Shown here: piece by piece, positions 8,455 to 16,850 of the stretch
Layout: the number at the start of each line of letters is the position of its first letter
Position numbering within the stretch: position 1 is the first letter of the stretch
From: Roseovarius bejariae
Lineage (GTDB): Bacteria; Pseudomonadota; Alphaproteobacteria; Rhodobacterales; Rhodobacteraceae
NCBI RefSeq assembly: GCF_009669325.1
Contig: NZ_SZWE01000002.1
Location: forward strand, 1 to 64,000
Reading direction: 5' to 3'
Length of the DNA stretch: 64,000 nucleotides
The notes under the pieces: generated by a model
The model's database searches: none
What the model was told of the DNA's origin: nothing
What the model saw: only the letters and a program-made list of their open reading frames with translations
Made by a program: the position numbers and the translations under genes

Positions 8455-8495
8455 ATTCAGCAAGCGATTGATGTCGCGGGACAGGAGGCAGGGCC

Positions 8496-9056
8496 ATGCG
8501 TCCGATATTGATTATGCCACTGCTCGCATCCCTTTTTGCGACGACTTCACAGGCAGAAACCTGTGCGGATTTTCCGGCGACGGAATTGGTGGATCATATG
8601 CGGATCTGCGTCAGTTCGGTCCTGCCGCCGCAGGTGGGAAACAGCTATGGCCCTGCCAATCTGTTCGACGGCTCGGGCAATGCCTGGTGCGAGGGCGCAC
8701 CCGGCTTCGGCATAGGAGAGACCGTGACGCTGAGCCTGCAGGGGGCCGGCGCCTTCCGGCAAGTGATGATCAGCAACGGTTATGCCAAATCGGACAAGGC
8801 GTTCTTTGCCAACGGGCGTGTGCGCCTGGCGGAGATTTCGACAGACCTTGCCGCGCCGGTGCTGGTCGAATTGCCGGATACGGCCGCCCCGATCACCATA
8901 ACCCTGCCAGGCAACCAGCCCGACAACCATCGCGTGATCCGGTTCAGGATTGTCGATGTCTACCCAGGGTCGAAATACCGCGACACCTGTCTCAGTCTTT
9001 TCGCGGCGGATTTGGAGCATGAACGTGACTTGGAGTGGAAATCTCAGGGATATTAG
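8496..9056 (+). CDS. Secreted protein with NADase-type glycan-binding domain
   Basis: This 186-residue exported protein has a signal peptide of about 20 residues (ending TTSQA before ETCADF). The mature part resembles the discoidin-like NADase-type glycan-binding domain: YGPANLFDGSGNAWCEG (about 50-66), GETVTL, a GYAKSDKAFFANGRVRLAEI segment and IVDVYPGSKYRDTCLSLF near the end. Such domains bind carbohydrate ligands; no catalytic part is present. Cysteines 24, 38, 65 and near 167 may form disulfides. It is first in a five-gene operon of exported proteins, and its 3' end overlaps the next gene. Ligand and partner are unknown. Confidence 0.75.
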   Translation: MRPILIMPLLASLFATTSQAETCADFPATELVDHMRICVSSVLPPQVGNSYGPANLFDGSGNAWCEGAPGFGIGETVTLSLQGAGAFRQVMISNGYAKSDKAFFANGRVRLAEISTDLAAPVLVELPDTAAPITITLPGNQPDNHRVIRFRIVDVYPGSKYRDTCLSLFAADLEHERDLEWKSQGY

Positions 9057-9399
9057 CGCGATCACGGCGCTCTGTCTGGCGGGCTCGGTCTGGGCCGGTG
9101 CGGTTTGGGCTGAGGCGGATGGTCCGGATTATCTCCGAGTCGTCGATGTGGCTTCCAACGATGTGCTCAACATCCGCGCGGCCCCGACAGCGCGCGCCGT
9201 GAAAATCGGCACGATCCCGCATGATGGTGATGGCATTCTCAACCACGGCTGCATCAACCAGATGAGCTATGCACAATGGCAGGCGGCGAGCCCCGCTGAG
9301 CGCGAGAAGGCCCGCAAAAGGGTGTGGTGTGACATCAGTTATCGCGGCATACGGGGTTGGGTCGCAGGCTGGTTCCTGGCCGAAGGGAGTGCCCAATGA
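9019..9399 (+). CDS. Secreted SH3-domain protein
   Basis: This 126-residue protein has an N-terminal hydrophobic signal (about 15-35, AEADG after cleavage) and one bacterial SH3_3 domain (VLNIRAAPTARAVKIGTI ... GWVAGWFLAEG). A short insertion inside the SH3 holds a cysteine (GCINQM) and a second near VWCDISY, probably a disulfide. Bacterial SH3 domains of this class often bind peptidoglycan. I chose ATG 9019, which overlaps the upstream gene by 38 bases and has GGAG nearby; an in-frame ATG at 8950 would bury the signal peptide. It ends in an ATGA overlap with the next gene. Confidence 0.75.
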   Translation: MNVTWSGNLRDISAITALCLAGSVWAGAVWAEADGPDYLRVVDVASNDVLNIRAAPTARAVKIGTIPHDGDGILNHGCINQMSYAQWQAASPAEREKARKRVWCDISYRGIRGWVAGWFLAEGSAQ

Positions 9400-12095
9400 T
9401 CGCCCGGATCCTGATGTGGCTGGCCGTGCTTCTGCTGCCAGTCATGGCGGTTGCTGGAAACGGATATACCTTCAACGAGGAATTTCCACACAAAAAGCTG
9501 GAGGCTTTCGAGAAGGGCGTGCGGGACGTGAACCCCATATGCATGCCGAAACCCTACCCAATTGAAGCCGAGTTCTACCCACTGAGGGTCGGCAAGGCCG
9601 CGCTTGCCAATTGTGGCACCGAAGAGCAGGTGCGCAAATACAGCAAATATATCCTCAATCTGAAGGACAATCCGACCGTCACGGCCGCCATGATCTCCGA
9701 TCTGAAGGTCGACGCGGCGCAATGCGTGCTCAACAGCTTCATCGACGCCGACTCCACGATCAACGCCTATCAAAAGGAAGATTACAAGACGCTCGTGAAT
9801 GCGGGCATCAGCGTTGCCAATTGGTATAGCCTTCTCAAGAGCCTGGGCCAGCTGCGCGCGGCCGATGCGGATGTTTTCATGACGACGATGATGTCGGCCG
9901 GTGAGCGCAGTTTCGATCTCGAGGCGCTGTACCACTCGGATGTGGGCGGGCAGATATTGGATACGCTGCTGACCAAGCGATACAAACACTTTCTGGCGCT
10001 GGGCCATTATCGCGAGCGCTGCGACTATGGCGCGGCGTCAGTGGAGCTGAAAAACCTCCGCATGGCGACCGATGATGCCTGTGTTGAAGCTGGCCATGCC
10101 TATCGTCAGGCGGAACGCAACCTGCGGCATCACAGCTATACCTTTCGCGGACGCCTGAAAGAGTTCAACCGCAACCAGTTTCACGATGAATTCGACATTC
10201 TGACCAAGATTATGCGCAGCAAGATGAGGCTGTTGGAGCAGTTTGAAGACGACTATGCCGAGTTGGAACAGATCGAGCGCGACCTGCCCTCCGAGGCGAA
10301 AAGCTTTGCGGCGCGGCGCAGTGATTATCGCGCAGCCTTCGATGCGGCACAGAAAGCACTTCCGACCGCGGCCAGTTGTCGGGATCTCGATCCGATGACC
10401 ACGGCGCAGGCGCTTGCAAACGGGACCAAGCTTTCCTGCCGCCCCGCTTTCTATGGCGTGGGCGGGGATGCCCTGCCGCATGTCGATGCGCTTGTGGCGG
10501 CCTTGTCCCAAGAGGCACGTACGCGCTCCGCCGGCTATTGGACCCGGCTCGATCATATTCGTGGCCTACACAATGCCTGCAAGACCGGGGGGCGCGATCG
10601 TGCCATCGCCGCCCTGCGTGAGGAAATGCGCACCCATCCCGCGCTCGGATATACCAACGGGTCTTGTGGGGAAATCGCTCAGCCGCAGTTGCAGCAAGAG
10701 CTGGACCGAATGGCAAACAATCTCCCCGAACATTGCCAGATGACAGCAGTCCCGCGCGAGATCCTTCGCCTGCCCGCCACCGAGGCGGTACGGGCGCTCG
10801 AAGAGGCGCGGCTTTTCCTACTCGGCCCACCGACACGCATACCGCCGAAACCCGATGAACCGGAAGGCATCGTGGTGGACAGTGCCCCGGCGCCCGGGGA
10901 GCCGGTCCGGGTTTGGACCGGGGTCACCCTGACCGTGACCGGTGCACAGCCGAAGGCCGAGGCCGGGCCGGAACTGGTCACCGTGCCCCCGATCCTTGGC
11001 CTCACCGAAGCCAAGGCGCTCACTGCGTTGTCCGAGGCCGGGCTAAGCGGGGTCGTGGGCAAACGGATTCCCGCCAACCGGTTGGAGCTGAAACCCGGTA
11101 TTGTCCATACCGCCGTGCCGGGGCCGGGACGGCCCGCGGCCATGGGCGCGGCGATCTCATTGACCGTGGTCGGTCCGCGCCCGATGATCGAGGTGCCGAG
11201 CCTCGCCGGTGCCAAGACCGAAGCACAGGCGCAGGGCATCCTTGCCGAGGCGGGCTTTGTTCCCGGACCCGCAGCAGCCGGCAACCCCGCCCCCGAAGGC
11301 GAGAAGCCGGGGAGTTTCTATGATACGGACCCGCCCGGGCCCGGCCCGTATCCGATGTTCACCACGTTGCAGCCACTGGCCTTTGCCGCACCCGCGCCCC
11401 CGGCCGAACCCGAGATGCGTCCGGTGCCAGGGGTGAAGGGCATGGAACCGGGCAAGGCGAAGGAAATAATCCGCAAGGATGGGTTCTTTGAAGTTGGCAC
11501 GGTTTCGGCCGGTAAACCGGCGACAGGTGACGAGAAGCCCGGCACCGTGCAATACACCACCCCCGGGATCGGGCAGCCCGCCCCCAAAGGCACGACGGTC
11601 AATCTGTACGTCGCCGTGCCTGCCGTGGCGGTCGAGCCCGATGCCCCCGCCGCGCCGCCCGATCCGGCACCGCTTGCGGCCGGCGACGGTGATTGGAGGG
11701 GCCTGTGGGAATTGAGCGATTTCAGCACTGACAGCGCCTCGGCCCGGCAAAGCCTGTCGGACGGGGTGTTGCGGTTCCGCGTCGAGGAAGCAGACGGCAG
11801 ACCGATGTTCCGGCTTTACAGCAACCGCAATGGTGAGTGGAAGAAGTTCTTTGATTTCCCGGTCGAGATCGACCGTGTCGGTATATTACGTGCGGATCCG
11901 GGCTTCCTGCGCGAGATGGAGGCCGAACTTCAGGCCGATGCGGCCAAGGGCGAAGTCGGGCAATTGGCGCAGGTGATCTTCGGCGCGTTGAACGAGCTGG
12001 AAATGACCCGTAAGGGAGTCGCCTGCACGATCCGGATCTATGACGTGCGCGGCAGCCAGATGGTCACCCTCACAGCGCGCTGCCGGCGGTTGTGA
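9396..12095 (+). CDS. Large exported protein with four PASTA-like repeats
   Basis: This 899-residue protein starts at ATG 9396 (ATGA overlap) with a signal peptide ending VMAVAG. Residues about 25-440 form a helical, cysteine-containing domain I do not recognise. Four PASTA-like modules follow at about 450-515, 528-592, 598-660 and 675-742, each with a proline-rich GxVxxTxPxxGxP turn. PASTA domains usually bind peptidoglycan or muropeptides and sit on Ser/Thr kinases or penicillin-binding proteins. Here there is no kinase and no transmembrane anchor besides the signal. A C-terminal module (about 765-899; DWRGLWEL ... CTIRIYDVRG) resembles the next gene's product. Confidence 0.7.
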   Translation: MIARILMWLAVLLLPVMAVAGNGYTFNEEFPHKKLEAFEKGVRDVNPICMPKPYPIEAEFYPLRVGKAALANCGTEEQVRKYSKYILNLKDNPTVTAAMISDLKVDAAQCVLNSFIDADSTINAYQKEDYKTLVNAGISVANWYSLLKSLGQLRAADADVFMTTMMSAGERSFDLEALYHSDVGGQILDTLLTKRYKHFLALGHYRERCDYGAASVELKNLRMATDDACVEAGHAYRQAERNLRHHSYTFRGRLKEFNRNQFHDEFDILTKIMRSKMRLLEQFEDDYAELEQIERDLPSEAKSFAARRSDYRAAFDAAQKALPTAASCRDLDPMTTAQALANGTKLSCRPAFYGVGGDALPHVDALVAALSQEARTRSAGYWTRLDHIRGLHNACKTGGRDRAIAALREEMRTHPALGYTNGSCGEIAQPQLQQELDRMANNLPEHCQMTAVPREILRLPATEAVRALEEARLFLLGPPTRIPPKPDEPEGIVVDSAPAPGEPVRVWTGVTLTVTGAQPKAEAGPELVTVPPILGLTEAKALTALSEAGLSGVVGKRIPANRLELKPGIVHTAVPGPGRPAAMGAAISLTVVGPRPMIEVPSLAGAKTEAQAQGILAEAGFVPGPAAAGNPAPEGEKPGSFYDTDPPGPGPYPMFTTLQPLAFAAPAPPAEPEMRPVPGVKGMEPGKAKEIIRKDGFFEVGTVSAGKPATGDEKPGTVQYTTPGIGQPAPKGTTVNLYVAVPAVAVEPDAPAAPPDPAPLAAGDGDWRGLWELSDFSTDSASARQSLSDGVLRFRVEEADGRPMFRLYSNRNGEWKKFFDFPVEIDRVGILRADPGFLREMEAELQADAAKGEVGQLAQVIFGALNELEMTRKGVACTIRIYDVRGSQMVTLTARCRRL

Positions 12096-12652
12096 TGCGC
12101 TGGGCGGGGGTCATAGCCTCAATGATTGCCGCGCCACTTTCGGCCGGGGAACTGGTTTGCCCACCTATCAGCGGTACCCCACAGGGCTTTGGCTTTTTGG
12201 CCCCCGATCTTGAGGCGCGTTTTGCCGCGTCGTCGTCCTCGGAGGAGCCGGCTGCGGAGACACCGACCGACTGGATGGGAGCATGGCGCATTACCCCGCC
12301 GGAGGGCGGCCCGGCGCCGCTGAGCAGTCTCGAGGTTCAATCTGAATTCGGCACGCTCTGGCTACGCTGGGATCCCGATCTGAGCGACCCTTGCAGTGCC
12401 GATACCCAGATTCCGGTGACGGCCACCTCCACTCGGCTGAAGGGCGATCCGCAGGCCCTGACGGAGGCCCGTGTCTTGGGGTTTGTCCCGCCCCCGGATG
12501 ACGCCCCGGGCCTCATGTCTCCCGAGGCGCGCGCAGTGCTCCTGGGAAGCCTGACACTGAAGCGAAGTGGGGCGATGTGTTATCTGCGCTGGACCGGTCC
12601 GGATGGTCCCCGCGCACTTCAATTTCATTGCATTCCGGAAGCAGGAGAATGA
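12095..12652 (+). CDS. Small secreted protein, WxGxW module
   Basis: This 185-residue protein has a signal peptide (about 1-17, before GELVCPP) and no family I can name. After about 50 residues it reads DWMGAWRI, later LWLRWDP, and ends CYLRWTGPDGPRALQFHC. The same landmarks in the same order occur at the C-terminus of the upstream PASTA protein, so the two probably share a beta-rich domain. ATG 12095 overlaps the previous stop (GTGATG; GTG 12092 is also possible). It ends four bases after the ATG at 12649. Confidence 0.65.
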   Translation: MRWAGVIASMIAAPLSAGELVCPPISGTPQGFGFLAPDLEARFAASSSSEEPAAETPTDWMGAWRITPPEGGPAPLSSLEVQSEFGTLWLRWDPDLSDPCSADTQIPVTATSTRLKGDPQALTEARVLGFVPPPDDAPGLMSPEARAVLLGSLTLKRSGAMCYLRWTGPDGPRALQFHCIPEAGE

Positions 12653-12657
12653 TCGAG

Positions 12658-14583
12658 ATGTTGCGTCCCCTTATCCTGATGACCCTGTTGAGCCTGCCGA
12701 TGAGCGCTCAAGCCGAGATGATCGAAGGCAAGGTCGCGTTGGTGGCCGAGCGGGGCCGTGTCGAGATCACCTTGCCTGCCGGCGTTTCGGCCAATCCAGA
12801 CGATCCTGTGACCCTTTTGGCCGATATTCCGGGGCTGGGCCTGACGGCGATCAGCACCCTGTGGCGGGTGGAACGGATCGAGGGGCAGCGTCTCATCGCC
12901 GTGCCCGAAGCACCACCCACGGGAACCCCGCAGCCCGGCTATGTCGCCCGGATTGACAGCTCGGTGACACAGGCCGGACAGGCGGGTGACAGAGGGGAAC
13001 AGTCCGATGCGGCTGCTGCACAAAGCGGGGCAGAGGACTTGGCGATGCATCTGCCGGATATCCCGCTCCGACAGATCGACCCGTCACCTGCGGCCGAAAA
13101 TCTGTATCTCGCGGCGCAGAACCTGATGTCCGAGGGAGAATTCGCACAGGCCGCACCCTTGTTGCGCGACGCTGCGAGGCAGTATCACGGCCATGCGATG
13201 ACGGAACTCGGCGCGCTTTATGCGTTCGGTATGGGGGTGCCGCAGTTGCATGAGGTGGCGCTGGCCTGGCAAGAGCTGGCCGCACAATATGGGGAGCCGG
13301 ATGCCTATCTGCGTCTCGGGCTGATGCATCTGACTGGTCAGGGCGGTGCGGCGGATATTCCGATGGGCACGGAAATGCTGCACAAGGCCGCGGCCTATGG
13401 CAGTGCTCAGGGCATGTATCTTTTGGCCCTGCTTTATGAAGACGGAACCGGTGTGCCGGCCAGCGAGCATGAAATGGTTTCCTGGCTGCGTGAGGCGGCT
13501 GACTATGGGTACGGTCCGGCGCAATCGGTGGTCGGGCAGATTTATCTCGATGGAGATGCCGGTGTGTCGGCGGATCGTGCAAGAGCACGCGATTACCTGA
13601 CACGGGCGGCGGAGAATGGTCAGGTAGCGGCGATGGATACGCTGGCGGGGCTGCTCGAGTCCAGCAATCCGGAGCAGGCCCGGTACTGGCGCGATGCCGC
13701 GCATGCCGCGCCGGCCAATCACGAGAATGAGGCGCTCTGCGTGCGTGACTGGGAATGTTACGATGCGGTGGAGCCGGCAGCGCAGTTGCAACAACCGGCG
13801 CAACCAGTGGCCCCCGCTGCCGAGGCCATCGCCGGGCCTGCGCGACAAACTGACGAAGTGCAGGACTGTGACCGGCTGGCTGCCCATCCGTTTGATGCGG
13901 ATCGCCCGGATCCGGCGCTGGGTGTGGACTATGCTGCAATTGACGCCGCACGGGCGCTGGTGGCCTGCGAAGCCGCGATCGCCCGCTGGCCCGACAGCCG
14001 TCGGTTTCATGCCAATCTCGCAAGCGTGCTGCACAAGCTGGACCGGCCGGCAGAGGCTTTCGATAGCGCCATGATTGCCGCTGAGATGGGCAGCGCGCAG
14101 GGCATGGCCTTTGTCGCGACCATGTATAAGAGCGGGAGCGGCGTGCAGCCCGACCCCGCACGCGCCCTTTATTGGTTTGAACGCAGTGCGGATGCCGGCA
14201 ATGTCGCGGCGATGATGTTCGCCGCCTCGATGACGATCAATCCCGACAGCCAGCTATATGATCCGGTCCGCGCCGCAGGCTTCTATCGTGCCGCCTCAGA
14301 GGCCGGCCATGCGGATGGCACGGCCAACCTTGGCGTTCTTGTCAACAACGGCCAGGGCGTTCGCTATGATCCGGCGCGGGCCGCCACGTTGCTGCTCGAC
14401 GCTTTGGAGCGTGGGTCGCAAAAAGCGTATCAGGAGTTGATGGTCGAATACTCCGGTCTGTCACCCGATACTCGCAAATATGTACAGCGGTTGCTGCAAA
14501 CACGCGGTCTTTATTCGGGTGGGATCGATGGTGTATTCGGACCCGCCACCGTGCGTGCGTTGCGCGCGGTTCATCGGGATTGA
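12658..14583 (+). CDS. Exported SEL1-repeat protein with C-terminal peptidoglycan-binding domain
   Basis: This protein of about 641 residues has a signal peptide (LLSLPMSAQA). SEL1-like helical repeats appear in two blocks (about 179-336, e.g. AMTELGALYAFGMGV; and about 481-589, e.g. GTANLGVLVNNGQGV), separated by a cysteine-bearing linker. The last 38 residues (YVQRLLQTRGLYSGGIDGVF...) are a peptidoglycan-binding type 1 domain. SEL1 arrays act as protein-protein scaffolds. I prefer ATG 12658, with AGGAG ten bases upstream, over ATG 12649, which overlaps the previous stop. It closes the operon; no clear terminator was seen. Confidence 0.75.
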   Translation: MLRPLILMTLLSLPMSAQAEMIEGKVALVAERGRVEITLPAGVSANPDDPVTLLADIPGLGLTAISTLWRVERIEGQRLIAVPEAPPTGTPQPGYVARIDSSVTQAGQAGDRGEQSDAAAAQSGAEDLAMHLPDIPLRQIDPSPAAENLYLAAQNLMSEGEFAQAAPLLRDAARQYHGHAMTELGALYAFGMGVPQLHEVALAWQELAAQYGEPDAYLRLGLMHLTGQGGAADIPMGTEMLHKAAAYGSAQGMYLLALLYEDGTGVPASEHEMVSWLREAADYGYGPAQSVVGQIYLDGDAGVSADRARARDYLTRAAENGQVAAMDTLAGLLESSNPEQARYWRDAAHAAPANHENEALCVRDWECYDAVEPAAQLQQPAQPVAPAAEAIAGPARQTDEVQDCDRLAAHPFDADRPDPALGVDYAAIDAARALVACEAAIARWPDSRRFHANLASVLHKLDRPAEAFDSAMIAAEMGSAQGMAFVATMYKSGSGVQPDPARALYWFERSADAGNVAAMMFAASMTINPDSQLYDPVRAAGFYRAASEAGHADGTANLGVLVNNGQGVRYDPARAATLLLDALERGSQKAYQELMVEYSGLSPDTRKYVQRLLQTRGLYSGGIDGVFGPATVRALRAVHRD

Positions 14584-15116
14584 GCTCATGTTGTTCGTTT
14601 CCGGTTCGATCTGGCCGAGCAGGAGTGGGCAAAGCCCCGAAAATCGGACACGGACGTAAGGTGCGATACGTAATCATTTGGTCTTCGATGAGTAGGAGAT
14701 CAGTGATGTCGAAACCCAAGAGCCATTCACCTGAGTAAAGACAAAAGCGAGCGCGCATGGGGTGATGGATTGGGCGAGCTCAGGCGCCAGGCCAACCATG
14801 CACGGCAGTCAGCTTGTTGCCCTCAAGCAAGAGAATGTCGTCTTTGCCTGAGAGATAGGCAGCAACATCAAAATAGGCGTGTTCGTATCCTTGTTGTTAG
14901 GCTGCGCGTGGTTTGCATAAGTACACATGGATCAACCTCAAGCATAGCCCGCGACGGTTTCAAAATATCAAAATGCCGCTCATGCCCATTTTAAAAAGGC
15001 CGATATTGAAATGATGCACAACCTTGGCGATTAAGGTTTGCACAGGAAAAGTTTGCAATAAAGCCCCTTTAGACGTATCCGAACGGCAAGGGCATACGGT
15101 TGGTCGAGGAACTGGT
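14584..15116. other. Intergenic region with no intact gene
   Basis: No frame here is convincing. A decayed minus-strand reading frame is described separately. The part from about 14930 to 15010 is AT-richer (TTTCAAAATATCAAAATG, TTTTAAAAAGG) and may hold the promoter of the secretion genes. Confidence 0.4.
14780..14893 (-). pseudogene. Possible relic of an RTX-type secreted protein
   Basis: The minus strand between an upstream TAA and the TGA at 14780-14782 reads ...YEHAYFDVAAYLSGKDDI and LLLEGNKLTAVHG. The D-I-L-L-L-E-G-x-x-L pattern is like the closing repeats of RTX/hemolysin-type proteins, substrates of type I secretion. Only about 37 codons are open and there is no start. The link to the neighbouring type I secretion genes is suggestive only. 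Confidence 0.25.
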
Positions 15117-16850
15117 ATGAGTGGTCAACACCTTGAGGCGGGGCGTGCAGAGTTGCGCGCAGCCAGGCGGGAAAGCCGCAGGCTTTATTGGTTCGTGGCC
15201 ATTTTCAGCGTCTTTGTAAATCTGCTGATGCTGACCGGGCCGATCTACATGTTGCAGGTCTATGACCGTGTGCTTGGCAGCCGGTCGGTTGAGACCTTGA
15301 TCGCGCTCTCGGTTCTGGTGGTGTTCCTTTACGGCATGATGGGCCTTCTGGATTATGCGCGCGGGCGGATCATGGGCCGGGTGGCGGCGCGGTTTCAGGC
15401 ACGGTTGGACCGGCGGGTGTTCGATGCGGTGGTGCGAAAATCGGCCTTGAAGCCGGATGAGAGGACGGCCACAGGGCTGGCCGATCTGGAAGCGGTTCAG
15501 CGCCTGATGGCCTCGCCGGTTTTGACCGCGATGTTCGATATTCCGATGACGCCGTTTTTTCTTGCTGCGATCTGGATTTTCCATCCGTGGCTGGGCGTAC
15601 TGGCCTTGGTGGGTGGGGCGATCCTGATCGTGATAACGATCATCAATCAGGTGGTGACGCGAGAGCCGGTGATGAAATCCGGGCGTGCCAGCTATGCTTC
15701 GGGGAAGATATCGGACCAGATACGGACCGAGGCCGAGATGGTACAGGCCATGGGGATGCGCGAGGCCGCTTTCGATCGTTGGCAGATCGCGCGGGGCCAG
15801 TCCCTGCGCGAGCAGATCAAAACGGCGGACATGGGCGGAACCTTCACCACCACGACCAAGACGTTTCGGTTGTTCTTGCAGTCGGCGATGCTGGGCCTTG
15901 GGGCTTATCTGGTGCTGGGCAACGAATTGACGCCCGGGGCGATGATCGCCGGATCGATCCTGTTGGGCCGCGCGCTGGCGCCGATTGAACAGACCGTGGG
16001 GCAATGGCCGCTTGTCCAGCGCGCGATACGCGGATGGAACAGCCTTGCCGAATTGCTGTCGATGGTGCCGCCCGAACAGGAGCGGACACCGCTGCCCAAA
16101 CCGAAGGCCCTGTTGCAGGTGCAACAGGCCACCGTCGTGCCGCCCGGCGATCAGCAACCCGCTTTGAAAGGGGTGACCTTCACGGTGCAGCCCGGGCAAG
16201 CGGTGGGCGTCATCGGGCCGTCGGGCGCGGGTAAGTCCACGCTGGCGCGGGCGCTGACCGGGGTGTGGCGGCTGGCCGCGGGAAAGATACGGTTGGATGG
16301 GGCGGCGCTTGATCTATATGCGCCCAGCGTTCTGGGGGAGCATGTGGGATACTTGCCGCAGCGGGTGCAGTTGTTCGATGGCACCATCGCCGAGAACATC
16401 GCCAAACTGTCGATGCAGCCGGATGCCGAGGCCATCGTTGCCGCGGCCAGGAAGGCCGATGCGCATGATATGATCCTGCAATTGCCCGATGGCTATGACA
16501 CCCGGGTCACGGCGGGTGGCGGGCGCCTGTCGGGCGGGCAAATCCAGCGGGTGGGCCTTGCCCGGGCGATGTATGGCGACCCTGTCCTGTTGGTTCTGGA
16601 TGAGCCCAATTCGAACCTCGATAACGATGGCAGCGTGGCGGTGAATGCCGCCATTCGCGCGATGAAGGCCGAGGGAAAATCCATCCTGATCATGGCCCAC
16701 CGGCCTGCCGCCATTCAGGAATGCGATATGCTGTTGATGCTGGACCATGGCATGGTGCGCAAATTCGGCCCAAAGGATCAGGTCTTGCGCGAGGTGGTGC
16801 AGAACCACCAGCAAATCAACCAGAGTGTTGGCGCAGGGGGTGTGCAATGA
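15117..16850 (+). CDS. Type I secretion ABC transporter (ATPase/permease)
   Basis: This 577-residue inner-membrane protein is of the PrtD/RsaD class. The N-terminal transmembrane domain (about 25-310) has six predicted helices (for example FVAIFSVFVNLLMLTGPIYM, a hallmark of PrtD proteins). The nucleotide-binding domain follows with Walker A GPSGAGKST, signature LSGGQIQRVGLARAM and Walker B LLVLDEPNSNLD. No C39 peptidase domain is present, so its substrate should carry an uncleaved C-terminal signal. ATG 15117 has GAGGA six bases upstream; a more distal in-frame ATG at 15024 lacks this. It overlaps the adaptor gene by ATGA. No substrate gene or TolC homologue is in the window. Confidence 0.9.
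   Translation: MSGQHLEAGRAELRAARRESRRLYWFVAIFSVFVNLLMLTGPIYMLQVYDRVLGSRSVETLIALSVLVVFLYGMMGLLDYARGRIMGRVAARFQARLDRRVFDAVVRKSALKPDERTATGLADLEAVQRLMASPVLTAMFDIPMTPFFLAAIWIFHPWLGVLALVGGAILIVITIINQVVTREPVMKSGRASYASGKISDQIRTEAEMVQAMGMREAAFDRWQIARGQSLREQIKTADMGGTFTTTTKTFRLFLQSAMLGLGAYLVLGNELTPGAMIAGSILLGRALAPIEQTVGQWPLVQRAIRGWNSLAELLSMVPPEQERTPLPKPKALLQVQQATVVPPGDQQPALKGVTFTVQPGQAVGVIGPSGAGKSTLARALTGVWRLAAGKIRLDGAALDLYAPSVLGEHVGYLPQRVQLFDGTIAENIAKLSMQPDAEAIVAAARKADAHDMILQLPDGYDTRVTAGGGRLSGGQIQRVGLARAMYGDPVLLVLDEPNSNLDNDGSVAVNAAIRAMKAEGKSILIMAHRPAAIQECDMLLMLDHGMVRKFGPKDQVLREVVQNHQQINQSVGAGGVQ

Larger units (their letters stand above)
7765..8495. other. Region without a convincing gene between transposon end and secreted-protein operon
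   Basis: Short inverted repeats are present: CCACTA-CCAAT-TAGTGG (about 7774-7790), CGGGC/GCCCG near 7840, and GAGTCGA-N12-TCGACTC (about 7874-7899). A 60-codon minus-strand frame (8167-8349, ending VRWYGARVSDLLAAFR) stops 22 bases before a minus-strand terminator. It could be the tail of a decayed gene, but I do not recognise it. The 8340-8400 stretch is AT-rich. No tRNA was seen. Confidence 0.4.

Noticed and set aside
10210..11323. Long antisense and shifted frames inside the PASTA gene
   Set aside because: High GC coding sequence produces long shadow frames; the plus-strand frame alone has a signal peptide, repeats and coupled start and stop.
13084..14161. Long minus-strand frames opposite the SEL1 gene
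   Set aside because: Arg/His/Pro-rich shadow composition, with no start signals. The plus strand carries clear SEL1 repeats.
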